From Paenibacillus cookii (GTDB lineage Bacteria > Bacillota > Bacilli > Paenibacillales > Paenibacillaceae): a DNA stretch of 64,000 bases. The notes beneath the pieces were generated by a model that worked only from the letters and a program-made list of their open reading frames with translations, was not told where the DNA came from and did not search any database. The position numbers were made by a program, and so were the translations under genes. The DNA lies in assembly GCF_018333375.1 (NCBI RefSeq), contig NZ_BORW01000001.1, positions 186,001 through 250,000 of the forward strand, read 5' to 3'. Below, one piece after another: positions 1-7,871 of this stretch (position 1 is its first letter; each line of letters opens with the position of its first letter).

Positions 1-1028
1 CGACATCCCGCCGATCGATTCCGTCACCCAGGTCGGGTCGCCGCTGAACAGCTCGTTGTAGTCCGGCGTCCGGAGAAATTTCACGATGCGAAGCTTCATG
101 ACGAAATGGTCGACGAGCTCCTGCGCCTGCGTTTCGGTCAGCGTGCCTTCCTCCAGATCCCGTTCGATGTAAATATCGAGGAACGAAGATACGCGGCCAA
201 GCGACATCGCGGCGCCGTTTTGCTCCTTGATGGCAGCCAAATAACCGAAATACAGCCACTGGAAAGCTTCTTTGGCGTTTTGCGCCGGTTTGGAAATGTC
301 GTATCCGTGCATTTCGGCCATCCGCTTCAGCTCGCCGAGGGCGCGAATTTGTTCGGACAATTCCTCCCGCAGGCGAATGACGTCTTCTTCCATGGCGTCC
401 ACCTCAAGCTCGAGCAGCTCCTGTTTTTTCTGCGCAACGAGGAAATCGACGCCGTACAAGGCAACGCGGCGGTAGTCGCCGATAATCCGGCCGCGGCCGT
501 AAGCATCGGGCAAGCCCGTGATGATGCCCGCTTTGCGCGCAGCCCGCATCTCGGTCGTGTATGCGTCAAAGACGCCCTGGTTATGGGTTTTGCGGATGTT
601 CGTGAATAGGTCGATCAGCTCTTGCGGAAGTTCAAACCCGTACGCTTTGCATGCATCCACCATCATGCGGATGCCGCCGAACGGCTGAATGGACCGCTTG
701 AACGGAGCGTCGGTCTGGACGCCGACGATTTGCTCCTTGTCTTTGTCCAAATATCCCGGCCCGTGGGACAGGATCGTGGAAGGCGTATGGACGTCGACGT
801 CCAGGACGCCGCCGTTTTCCCTCTCCTTTTTCGTCAGATCGGAGACGATCTTCCACAGCTCGGTCGTATCGTCCGTCGGCCCCTGCAAAAATCCCTCGTC
901 CCCCAGGTACGGGCGGATATTCCGCTCGATAAAGTCGTTCACGTTGACTTTGCGCATCCAGTTCCCTTTTTTGAACCCCCGCCAGCCCGTTGGCATGGTG
1001 TGTACGTCTTGTTCCAGCACAGACATTG
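1..1028 (-). CDS. pflB: Formate C-acetyltransferase (pyruvate formate-lyase), 3' end outside window
   Basis: Cytosolic glycyl-radical enzyme that splits pyruvate with CoA into acetyl-CoA and formate during anaerobic growth. About 342 codons are present. The protein opens [20 protein letters not shown] and carries the PFL-type stretch [16 protein letters not shown]. The catalytic Cys pair and the C-terminal glycyl-radical loop would lie beyond position 1 and cannot be checked. The ATG at 1028 is preceded by GGAGGG at good spacing. It lies downstream of adhE on the same strand with a 480-base gap that contains its own FNR-type box. That suggests separate, oxygen-controlled transcription. The activating enzyme gene pflA may follow outside the window (inference). 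Confidence 0.95.
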
Positions 1029-1075
1029 GAATCCCTCCGTTTTTGAGGATATAAATGCCGCATCGATGGAATTTT

Positions 1076-1091
1076 TGTGATTTATTTCACT
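1076..1091 (-). promoter_or_regulatory. CRP/FNR-type box upstream of pflB
   Basis: The bases read TGTGA-N6-TCACT, 9 of 10 matches to the Bacillus FNR consensus TGTGA-N6-TCACA. The centre is 1083.5. A weak -10 (TATATC, complement of 1050-1055) would place the pflB start near 1043, so the box sits near -41. That is class II activator geometry. The neighbouring fnr gene is the obvious candidate regulator. Confidence 0.6.
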
Positions 1092-1124
1092 TAATTGAAA
1101 ATTTGATCTTGCTATTGTCTTGCT

Positions 1125-1352
1125 CTATCTGATCCTGCTTTTATGCTGCTTGCTCTCCTCGATGCGGCGGTCTTGCTTCAGGATTTTGCAGCATCCGATG
1201 GCAGCCGCTTCCGGGTACATTTTATGGAACGAAACGATTTCGCTTCCATAAATCAAATCGCGGACCGAAAGTCGTTTTTTCGGATGTTTGACAAAATCCC
1301 CGTTTACAAGTCCAGTGTAAAAAACTTCCGGCAAAACGGCTGTGATAAACAT
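1125..1352 (-). CDS. Possible small protein between adhE and pflB
   Basis: Open frame of 75 codons starting MFITAVLPEVFYTGLVNGDF, on the same strand as adhE and pflB. An AGGAGG lies about 15 bases before this ATG and 12 before an in-frame GTG just ahead of it, so translation is plausible. I recognise no family. The C-terminus is basic (KQDRRIEESKQHKSRIR). It could be a chance frame in the adhE-pflB gap; the rest of that gap (1029-1510) holds only the pflB promoter region. Confidence 0.35.
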   Translation of the reverse strand: MFITAVLPEVFYTGLVNGDFVKHPKKRLSVRDLIYGSEIVSFHKMYPEAAAIGCCKILKQDRRIEESKQHKSRIR

Positions 1353-1510
1353 CACTTTGCAGGCGGTCCTCCTAAGGGGAAGGTCGATTCGACGCGCCTG
1401 CAAAGGATGCGGGCCGCATTGGGCGGCAGCCTGTTCGGGGATAGGCGGGCGGCGCGGTCATCAAGCAAATACGTCCCGCTTCCCCGATCCGCCGCCGGCT
1501 CCCGCTTCGC

Positions 1511-4126
1511 TTATTCTTCGAACCGCCCGTAAAACGCGTTCCGGTAAATGTCCGCCAGCTCCGACACGAGCGGCAGCTTCGGATTCGCCGTCGTGCATTG
1601 GTCCTCGAAGGCGCGGTCCGCCAAATAATCGACCTTTGCTTCGAACGCTTTGGCGTCAAATCCGAGCTCCTGGAACGATTCCTCAATGCCAAGCGCCTTG
1701 TTCAACTTCCGTATGGCCTGAATCAGGCTGTTTACGCCTTCTTCCGTCGTGCGGGCAGGCAATCCCAAAATGCGCGCGATTTCCGCGTACCGCTCGTCGG
1801 CGACGAAATGCGAATATTTCGGGAACGACGCGAACTTGCTCGGTTTTTTCGCGTTGTAGCGGATGACATGCGGCATCAGGATCGCATTGGTCCGGCCGTG
1901 GGCCGTATGGTATTCCCCGCCCCATTTATGCGCCAGGCTGTGGTTGATGCCCAGGAACGCGTTGGCGAAAGCCATGCCGGCCAGCGTCGAGGCATTGTGC
2001 ATTTTCTCCCGGGCGATCTTGTCGCCGGTCAGCGCGGACTTTTCAAGGTACTGGAAGACGAGCTGGATCGCTTTGATCGCCAGGCCGTCCGTATAATCGC
2101 TAGCCATCACCGAGACATACGCTTCGATCGCATGCGTGAGCACGTCCATGCCCGTATCGGCCACCGCCGTTTTCGGCAGCGTGTACACGAACTCCGGATC
2201 GACGATCGCGACGTCCGGCGTCAACTCGTAGTCCGCAAGCGGGTATTTCGTGTTTCCTTGGTTTTTGTCCGTGATGACGGCAAACGAGGTGACTTCCGAT
2301 CCCGTGCCCGAGGTCGTCGGAATGGCGACGAATTTGGCCTTTTGCCCGAGGCGCGGATATTTGTAGATCCGTTTGCGGATGTCCATGAACTTCTGTTTCA
2401 GGTTCGAAAAATCGGTGTCCGGATATTCGTAGAACAGCCACATCGCTTTGGCCGCGTCCATCGGCGAGCCCCCGCCGAGCGCGATGATGCAGTCCGGCTG
2501 GAACCGTCTCATCATCTCGGTGCCCCTGTCCACCGTCGCCGTCGACGGATCGGGCTCCACTTCCGAAAACACTTCGATGACGACCGGATTTTGGCGCTGG
2601 CGCAGGAAATATTCGACCCTTTCGACATATCCCAGCTTCACCATCATCTCGTCGGTCACGATCGCGATCCGGCTGATGTCCGGCATCTTGGCCAAATATT
2701 GCGTTGCCCCTTTTTCAAAATAAATTTTATCCGGTACTTTGAACCATTGCATATTCACGGTACGGCGCGCCACCCTTTTAATGTTGATGAGATTGACCGC
2801 GGTGACGTTCGAAGACGTCGAATTCCGGCCGTACGACCCGCAGCCGAGCGTCAGCGAAGGCAGGTTCGTGTTGTAAATGTCCCCGATCGCCCCGTGGGTC
2901 GACGGCGAATTGACGATGATCCGTCCGGTCTGCAGCCGGTCCGCGAACGCCGATATCACTTCCTCGTTATGCGAGTGAATGACCGACGAGTGTCCCATGC
3001 CGCCGAACGCGACGACCTCCGCCGCACGCCGGATGCCCTCCTCCGCGTTTTTGACTTTGTAGCAGGCCAGCACCGGGCTGAGTTTTTCCGCGGACAGCGG
3101 GTACTTCGGACCGACGCCTTCGATTTCGGCCACCAAAATTTTCGTGCCTGCCGGCACGCTAAAACCGCATATTTCCGCGATCTTCACGGCGGATTGGCCG
3201 ACGATGGCCGGGTTGACCGCGCATTTTTCCGGGGTGATGGCGCCAGCCGTCAGCTTAGCGGTTTCTTCCTTATTGACGAAGTAGCAGCCGTTTGCGACCA
3301 TTTTCTTTTTGACGGCCTCAAAAATCGGTTCCTCGATGATGACCGCCTGCTCCGATGCGCAAATCATCCCGTTGTCGAACGACTTGGACAAAATGAGGTC
3401 GGTGACCGCCTGGTCGATATCCGCCGATTTTTCGATGAAGCAAGGCACGTTGCCCGGACCGACCCCAAGAGCCGGTTTGCCGCAGCTGTAGGCGGCGCGC
3501 ACCATGCCCGAACCTCCCGTCGCCAAAATGAGCGCCACGTCGGGATGGTTCATCAGCGCGTTCGTTTTGTCCATGCTCGGCTCTTCGATCCACTGGATGC
3601 AGCCGGCCGGGGCTCCGTGCTTTACCGCCGCCTCCAGCATGATTTTCGCCGCTTCTCGGCTGCACTGCTGCGCCGACGGGTGGAAGCCGAAAATGATCGG
3701 GTTGCGGGTTTTGATCGAAATCAGCGCCTTAAACATCGTCGTGGACGTCGGGTTGGTCACCGGCGTGATCCCCATGATGATGCCGACGGGTTCGGCGATT
3801 TTTTGATAGCTTTCATACGGGTTATCTTCGATGACGCCTACCGTTTTTTCATATTTGATACTGTGGTAAATGTATTCGGTGGAAAACATGTTTTTAGTGA
3901 TTTTGTCTTCATATACGCCTCTGCCGGTTTCGTCGACGGCCATCCGGGCCAGCCGCATATGCTGGTCGAGCCCCGCCAGGGCCATCGCCTGAACGACCTC
4001 GTCCACCTGCTCCTGCGTCATGTCCATGAAACTTTGCTGCGCCTCGTTGGCTCTGTCGATCAGAGTCTGGATATACGCTTCCGGCGCCGGTTTCGGTGTT
4101 GCTGCGGGTTCTTTTTTAACAGCCAT
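1511..4126 (-). CDS. adhE: Bifunctional acetaldehyde-CoA/alcohol dehydrogenase
   Basis: Reduces acetyl-CoA to acetaldehyde and then ethanol, reoxidising NADH in fermentation. The protein is 871 residues, the usual AdhE length. The N-terminal aldehyde dehydrogenase half has the catalytic Cys in GMICASEQAV. The C-terminal iron-dependent alcohol dehydrogenase half has the GGGSPMDAAKAMW nucleotide-binding loop and the metal-ligand region GINHSLAHKWGGEYHTAHGR. The ATG at 4126 (MAVKKEP) is preferred because GGAAGG lies 9 bases upstream; an ATG three codons earlier directly abuts that site. It is divergent from fnr, and the shared region carries two FNR-type boxes. Confidence 0.97.
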   Translation of the reverse strand: MAVKKEPAATPKPAPEAYIQTLIDRANEAQQSFMDMTQEQVDEVVQAMALAGLDQHMRLARMAVDETGRGVYEDKITKNMFSTEYIYHSIKYEKTVGVIEDNPYESYQKIAEPVGIIMGITPVTNPTSTTMFKALISIKTRNPIIFGFHPSAQQCSREAAKIMLEAAVKHGAPAGCIQWIEEPSMDKTNALMNHPDVALILATGGSGMVRAAYSCGKPALGVGPGNVPCFIEKSADIDQAVTDLILSKSFDNGMICASEQAVIIEEPIFEAVKKKMVANGCYFVNKEETAKLTAGAITPEKCAVNPAIVGQSAVKIAEICGFSVPAGTKILVAEIEGVGPKYPLSAEKLSPVLACYKVKNAEEGIRRAAEVVAFGGMGHSSVIHSHNEEVISAFADRLQTGRIIVNSPSTHGAIGDIYNTNLPSLTLGCGSYGRNSTSSNVTAVNLINIKRVARRTVNMQWFKVPDKIYFEKGATQYLAKMPDISRIAIVTDEMMVKLGYVERVEYFLRQRQNPVVIEVFSEVEPDPSTATVDRGTEMMRRFQPDCIIALGGGSPMDAAKAMWLFYEYPDTDFSNLKQKFMDIRKRIYKYPRLGQKAKFVAIPTTSGTGSEVTSFAVITDKNQGNTKYPLADYELTPDVAIVDPEFVYTLPKTAVADTGMDVLTHAIEAYVSVMASDYTDGLAIKAIQLVFQYLEKSALTGDKIAREKMHNASTLAGMAFANAFLGINHSLAHKWGGEYHTAHGRTNAILMPHVIRYNAKKPSKFASFPKYSHFVADERYAEIARILGLPARTTEEGVNSLIQAIRKLNKALGIEESFQELGFDAKAFEAKVDYLADRAFEDQCTTANPKLPLVSELADIYRNAFYGRFEE

Positions 4127-4173
4127 GTCTCTCATCCTTCCGGGGTTTTTTGAAAACTTTTCTCTCTGGCCCG

Positions 4174-4179
4174 ATCATA
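4174..4179 (-). promoter_or_regulatory. Predicted adhE -10 element
   Basis: The complement reads TATGAT. A start about 7 bases downstream (near 4168) puts the FNR box centred at 4209.5 at about -41.5, the classic activator position. No good -35 is visible, as expected for an activator-dependent promoter. Confidence 0.5.
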
Positions 4180-4201
4180 ACAAAACCGGGTAAGGCCCGG
4201 A

Positions 4202-4217
4202 GGTGATGTTTTTCACA
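4202..4217. promoter_or_regulatory. CRP/FNR-type box 1 (adhE-fnr intergenic)
   Basis: GGTGA-N6-TCACA, 9 of 10 matches to the FNR consensus, centre 4209.5. It lies about 41.5 bases upstream of the predicted adhE start. See box 2, one double helical turn away. Confidence 0.65.
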
Positions 4218-4223
4218 CGATAA

Positions 4224-4239
4224 AGTGAAAATAATCACA
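4224..4239. promoter_or_regulatory. CRP/FNR-type box 2 (adhE-fnr intergenic)
   Basis: AGTGA-N6-TCACA, 9 of 10 matches, centre 4231.5. It is 22 bp from box 1, so both dimers would bind the same DNA face. It may serve the divergent fnr promoter (TATAAT at 4300-4305) as an autoregulatory site. Confidence 0.6.
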
Positions 4240-4299
4240 AATTCGGAATTTCGACACTTTTTCGGGCTTCAAAACCCCCAAAAACCAAATTTTTCAGGT

Positions 4300-4305
4300 T
4301 ATAAT
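4300..4305 (+). promoter_or_regulatory. Predicted fnr -10 element
   Basis: A perfect TATAAT lies 50 bases before the fnr ATG. No convincing -35 is seen. The nearest FNR box is centred about 80 bases upstream of the expected start. Confidence 0.4.
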
Positions 4306-4354
4306 TTACTTAAAATTTATTTTAAAAATGAAAGAGATAAAGGGGATAACGAGT

Positions 4355-5071
4355 ATGAGCAACCAACTGAACGTGATCGAAACCCGCGGGAATGCAAGCT
4401 GCTTCTCCGAACAAAACCTGGATCGGCTGATGGCTGTCATGCATGACCGTACCGTACCCGAAGGCTCCCATCTGTTTTGGGAAGGCGACAGCTCGGATAA
4501 GCTCTATTACGTCAAAAGCGGACGCGTCCAGCTGACCAAATCCACGGATGAAGGCAAAGAGCTGATATTGTACATGTACCAGGCGGGGGACATCGTTGGC
4601 CATGCCGACCCCTTTTTCAGCCATAAGCAAACCTATACCGCCGAAGTGATGGAAGAAAGCGTCGTCGGCGTCATCGATCACAAAGACCTGGAATCGCTGA
4701 TCTGCCAGCACTGCGACTTTGCGCTCGATTTCATGAAATGGATGGGCATCCATCACCGGCTGACCCAGACCAAATTCCGCGATCTGATGATGTACGGCAA
4801 GCCGGGCGCGCTCTGCTCGACGCTGATCCGGCTCAGCAACACGTACGGCGAAGAGCGTGGCGACGGCATTTTGATCAACAAAAAAATCACCCATACGGAT
4901 CTTTCCAACATGATCGGTTCGACGCGCGAAAGCGTCAACCGCCTGCTCGGCGATCTCCGCAAAAAAAACGCAATCGAGTATGAAAACGGCCTGATCGTCA
5001 TCAAAGATCTTGAAATGCTGCAGGATATTTGCCATTGCGAGCTGTGCCCGAAAGAAATTTGCCGCATTTGA
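4355..5071 (+). CDS. fnr: FNR-type oxygen-responsive transcription regulator
   Basis: 238-residue Crp/Fnr-family activator. An N-terminal cyclic-nucleotide-like beta barrel is followed by a dimerisation helix and a helix-turn-helix (THTDLSNMIGSTRESVNRLL). The C-terminus has Cys226, Cys228, Cys231 and Cys236. The C-x2-C-x4-C spacing of the last three matches the Bacillus subtilis Fnr [4Fe-4S] site, which, unlike the E. coli protein, lies at the C-terminus. The ATG at 4355 follows AAGGGG; an ATG at 4328 has no ribosome site. It is divergent from adhE and followed by a terminator. It probably controls pflB, adhE, hmp and itself through the boxes listed here (inference). Confidence 0.9.
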   Translation: MSNQLNVIETRGNASCFSEQNLDRLMAVMHDRTVPEGSHLFWEGDSSDKLYYVKSGRVQLTKSTDEGKELILYMYQAGDIVGHADPFFSHKQTYTAEVMEESVVGVIDHKDLESLICQHCDFALDFMKWMGIHHRLTQTKFRDLMMYGKPGALCSTLIRLSNTYGEERGDGILINKKITHTDLSNMIGSTRESVNRLLGDLRKKNAIEYENGLIVIKDLEMLQDICHCELCPKEICRI

Positions 5072-5110
5072 CCGGCAGGCGGCAGCCGATATCCGCGATA
5101 CGTCATCTCC

Positions 5111-5148
5111 AAGCTTCCGGGACCGCGTCGGGTCTCCGGAGGCTTTTC
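5111..5148 (+). terminator. Terminator after fnr
   Basis: Imperfect GC-rich stem (AAGC-TTCCGG-GACC pairing with GGTC-TCCGGAGGCTT) followed by a short T run. Confidence 0.5.
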
Positions 5149-5449
5149 CATATGCAAAACGACCCATATGTCTCCTAACTGAATCATGTCTGAGCCTGTT
5201 TAGCTTCCTTTCCTCAAAACGGCTAAATATGTCATCACAAGGGCTCCTCATCCCCGTTTTTAATCCTAAAGACCTATAAATCTTTCAGATAAAAGAACCG
5301 ATGAACATCATGTTGCGCATTTCTTAAGTCTTATTTTACTTGCGCATATCTTCCTACAACATCAACCGATCATCGTTCGGCGCCTGAAGGACCGGAGAAC
5401 CGAATCTGCCCCGGAAGGACTATCCCGCAGGTTCCGGCGCTGAACTTAC

Positions 5450-5519
5450 AGGCCCGAATCCTCTTATCCCTTCAAAAACGAAAGGAAACATCGAGGATTG
5501 GGCCTACAGGTCGGATAAG
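5450..5519 (+). promoter_or_regulatory. Structured leader of the secreted TIM-barrel gene
   Basis: A 13-pair helix joins 5450-5463 (AGGCCC..AATCCTC) to 5493-5505 (GAGGATT..GGCCT). CTTATCC at 5463-5469 can also pair with GGATAAG at 5513-5519, which overlaps the ribosome site GGATAAGGAG. The two pairings cross, so they may be alternatives. Further hairpins (CCGGAA...TTCCGG) lie at about 5410-5438. The rest of 5149-5449 shows no gene; it has a direct repeat TTGCGCAT near 5313 and 5341. Confidence 0.4.
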
Positions 5520-5530
5520 GAGTGAATAAC

Positions 5531-6448
5531 ATGATGGCAGAAACATGGATTCGGCGGATTTTGATGGTCATTACCTTCATAGGTTCGATGGCATCGGGTA
5601 CGGCGCAAAGCACGGCTTTGTCGTCTCCTCCCGGAATCGCTCCGGAGGCTGCGGCGCAGCCGATGCACCAAAAAGCCACCTGGCTGTGGACTACCGACTG
5701 GATCCGGCGGGACCCGCGGGAGGTGTTGTCGTTTCTCGGCGAACATGGCGTGAACCTCGTTTATTTGCAAGTGAACCCCGACATCCCCGCCTCTGATTAT
5801 CAGAGATTCATCAAGCAAGCGGCCGGCCTCGGCATCGAAGTGGATGCGCTGGGCGGCGCCCCGGAATGGGGACTTGCGTGGAAGCGGCAAGAGATCGCGG
5901 ATTTTGTGGCCTGGGTGCAAACTTACCAACAAGCGGCGGAAGCTGGCGAACGATTTCGCGGCATTCACGTCGACATCGAACCTCATCTGCTTCCGGAGTG
6001 GAAAACAAACCGCCCCGACGTCATCAAGCAGTGGGAAAGCAACGTGCAATACCTTCGAACCGAAGCGGACCGCATGAAGCTGCCGCTTTCAGCCGATATC
6101 CCGTTCTGGCTCGGCAACGGCACGGCTTCGGACGGCAAGACGCCGCTCGACCGCTTTATGATCGGGCAGTTCGACTCGGTCACGGTCATGTCTTACCGCG
6201 ACACGGCCCAAGCCATCGCCGGCATCGCCGAAGACACGTTCAAGGAGGCAGCCGCCCTCGGCAAAACGGCCTTGGCCGCCGTCGAAACCAACCCCAGCCG
6301 CGAAGGCGATTTCCTGACGTTCCATGAGGAAGGAGCCGACGCGATGAACGAGCAGATCGCCAAACTTCACGACATGATTAAAAACCATCCTTCCTACGCC
6401 GGCATCGCCGTTCACGATTTCGACGGCTGGCGGGAGATGAAACAATAA
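5531..6448 (+). CDS. Secreted TIM-barrel protein, glycoside-hydrolase-like
   Basis: 305 residues. An N-terminal signal-like segment (RRILMVITFIGSMASGTAQS) suggests export. The rest looks like a TIM barrel: KATWLW opening, a GIHVDIEPHLL strand with acidic D148 and E150, PFWLG, and VMSYRDT. It is clearly paralogous to the protein at 31038-31955, sharing KATWLW, the D-x-EP motif, PFWLG and VMSYRD. The conserved Glu could be catalytic (inference); I cannot assign a family number. The ATG at 5531 follows AAGGAG with 8-base spacing; an upstream GTG at 5522 is less likely. An IS element lies just downstream. Confidence 0.7.
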   Translation: MMAETWIRRILMVITFIGSMASGTAQSTALSSPPGIAPEAAAQPMHQKATWLWTTDWIRRDPREVLSFLGEHGVNLVYLQVNPDIPASDYQRFIKQAAGLGIEVDALGGAPEWGLAWKRQEIADFVAWVQTYQQAAEAGERFRGIHVDIEPHLLPEWKTNRPDVIKQWESNVQYLRTEADRMKLPLSADIPFWLGNGTASDGKTPLDRFMIGQFDSVTVMSYRDTAQAIAGIAEDTFKEAAALGKTALAAVETNPSREGDFLTFHEEGADAMNEQIAKLHDMIKNHPSYAGIAVHDFDGWREMKQ

Positions 6449-6493
6449 TAAAAGGGATGTGCGCCGGTTTTCGTTTGGTATCATCCCCTCATG

Positions 6494-6513
6494 GTAGACA
6501 GTGAAAAAAGAGA
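6494..6513 (+). repeat. IS left inverted repeat
   Basis: GTAGACAGTG followed by an A-rich tract and GAGA. It matches the complement of the right end at 18 of 20 positions. Confidence 0.7.
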
Positions 6514-6560
6514 TCATGTTACAATGAACTCAAACACTGGAAACCGGAGGGGATTTTTGT

Positions 6561-6899
6561 ATGCCAGCGAAGAAAGGGCAAACCTTTAATCGATATAGTG
6601 AAGAAACAAAGAAAGAAGCCGTCCGTCTGCGAGTCGAAGAAGGCTGGACGTACAGTCAAATCATGGAGAAATTCGGAATCAAGAGTGAGACCCAAATCAT
6701 CACTTGGGTTCGTAAAAGCCAAAACGGAGAGAGCTTTAAGGATTACCGAGGACGTTGGACGAAGAAGCATTTTAGTAGCGCAGAAGAAGAAAATGCGTAT
6801 TTGAAAGCGCAGGTAGAATATCTAAAAAAGCTCAATCCGAATTTGCACGGGGAGGGAAGTTGGATTTCGAAGCCCGGTGCCAGTCCATTCGAGAAGTAA
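6561..6899 (+). CDS. IS3-family transposase OrfA
   Basis: 112-residue helix-turn-helix DNA-binding protein (RYSEETKKEAVRLRVEEGWT, with SQIMEKFGIKSETQIITWV as the recognition region). A leucine-zipper-like tail (EENAYLKAQVEYLKKL) follows. It is translated from ATG after GGAGGGGATTTTTGT. In IS3 elements OrfA alone regulates transposition, while the OrfAB fusion is the transposase. The sequence at 6824-6830 allows that fusion. Confidence 0.85.
   Translation: MPAKKGQTFNRYSEETKKEAVRLRVEEGWTYSQIMEKFGIKSETQIITWVRKSQNGESFKDYRGRWTKKHFSSAEEENAYLKAQVEYLKKLNPNLHGEGSWISKPGASPFEK
6824..6830 (+). other. Programmed -1 frameshift heptamer A-AAA-AAG
   Basis: AAAAAAG lies in the orfA frame as A AAA AAG (residues KK of EYLKKLN). 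A -1 slip continues without a stop through KAQSEFARGGK into orfB. This is the standard way IS3 elements make OrfAB. Confidence 0.75.
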
Positions 6900-7711
6900 G
6901 CAAGTGGGCTCCCGTGACTTGGCTGTGCAGAATCGCTGAAATTTCACGTGCAGGCTACTATAAATGGAAGAAGAATATTGTCCTCAGAGTGAAACGGGCA
7001 GATCAAGATGCAGATCTAAAGGCACATATCCTGAGCATTCATCGACTTCGTCCGTATTTCGGCTACAAACGGATGCGCACGGCTCTAGCTAAAGAAGGGT
7101 TTGTGGTGAATCACAAGAAAGTTCGACGCTTGATGAGAGAACTTCATATTCGTTCCGTGATTCGCAAAAAACGTCCATTTGCTGGCCGAAAACCGTCCGT
7201 GCTGTTTCGTAATGTCTTAAATCGGGATTTCACGTCCGGGGCTGCTCAGAAGAAGCTCGTGACTGATATTACCTATGTCCGGATCGGACATGAGTTTGCC
7301 TACCTCTCGGTTGTCATGGATTTGTACAACAACGAAATTGTGTCCTGGGAACTCTCCGAGCGCAATGATTTAAAACTGGTCACGGATACCGTGAAGAGAC
7401 TCCAGTGTGGACCTGCCTTACTCCATTCAGACCAAGGGTTTCAATACACGACACAAAGCTATGCCAAACTGCTGGAAGAGAAAGGACTCACAGGGAGCCA
7501 TTCCCGACGTGGGAACTGCTTTGACAACGCTTGTGTCGAGTCTTTCTTTTCTCATCTTAAAACCGAAAAGTTGTATCTGGAGAAGCCTCAAAATTTAGAG
7601 GAAGCAAGGGTCCAAATTACGGAGTACATTTCGTTTTACAACAAGGAACGTTTCCAAAACAAACTCGGCAACCTCTCCCCGATTGAATTTCGGGAAAAAG
7701 TCGCCGCTTAA
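6860..7711 (+). CDS. IS3-family transposase OrfB (DDE integrase)
   Basis: 283-residue catalytic half of the transposase, in the -1 frame relative to orfA. The N-terminal HTH_21-like region (RPYFGYKRMRTALAKEGF) precedes the rve integrase core. DDE residues are seen in VTDITYV, HSDQGFQY and NACVESFFSHLKTE. The independent start would be TTG at 6860, but in vivo the product is probably made as an OrfAB fusion through the slip at 6824. Length and all motifs are complete. Confidence 0.88.
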   Translation: MDFEARCQSIREVSKWAPVTWLCRIAEISRAGYYKWKKNIVLRVKRADQDADLKAHILSIHRLRPYFGYKRMRTALAKEGFVVNHKKVRRLMRELHIRSVIRKKRPFAGRKPSVLFRNVLNRDFTSGAAQKKLVTDITYVRIGHEFAYLSVVMDLYNNEIVSWELSERNDLKLVTDTVKRLQCGPALLHSDQGFQYTTQSYAKLLEEKGLTGSHSRRGNCFDNACVESFFSHLKTEKLYLEKPQNLEEARVQITEYISFYNKERFQNKLGNLSPIEFREKVAA

Positions 7712-7719
7712 TGAAAATT

Positions 7720-7739
7720 TCTCTTTTTTTATTGTCTAC
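7720..7739 (-). repeat. IS right inverted repeat
   Basis: The complement reads GTAGACAATA, an A tract and GAGA, mirroring the left end. Confidence 0.7.
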
Positions 7740-7743
7740 TTGA

Positions 7744-7836
7744 CGGGGCTATGACCAGTTCCCGCTTGCGTACATCCCTTTTTATGACGGCATGTCTTTT
7801 GACGACCCTTTGTCCGGTCCGACGTTTCGGCCATGA
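7744..7836 (+). pseudogene. Orphan 3' end of a gene next to the IS element
   Basis: Directly outside the right IS end a frame reads GYDQFPLAYIPFYDGMSFD and on to PTFRP and a TGA at 7834-7836. Its amino-acid texture is coding-like. No matching 5' part exists left of the IS, where only 40 bases separate it from the previous stop. I infer that IS insertion with an adjacent deletion removed most of the gene. The parent protein is not recognised. Confidence 0.4.
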
Positions 7837-7871
7837 ACAACTGGGCGCGAACCCTTTGCGGGTAATCCGTT

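Larger units (their letters stand above)
6488..7746 (+). mobile_element. IS3-family (IS150-like) insertion sequence
   Basis: About 1.25 kb with orfA, orfB and imperfect terminal inverted repeats beginning GTAGACA at 6494 and, on the complement, at 7739. Both reading frames and the frameshift signal are intact, so the copy may be active. Base composition is visibly more AT-rich than the surroundings. Exact ends and target duplication could not be fixed: the flanks CCCC (left) and GGGG (right) do not form a clear direct repeat. Confidence 0.85.

Noticed and set aside
1598..4153. Long rightward open frame of about 850 codons opposite adhE
   Set aside because: It is the antisense shadow of adhE in GC-rich DNA: Arg/His/Asp-rich, no motifs, whereas adhE has every family signature.
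5306..5317. GAACATCATGTT as a LexA box
   Set aside because: Spacing and right half do not fit GAAC-N4-GTTC, unlike the two perfect boxes elsewhere.
6480..7750. Target-site duplication of the IS element
   Set aside because: The flanks (CCCC left, GGGG right) are complementary, not directly repeated, so no duplication could be claimed.
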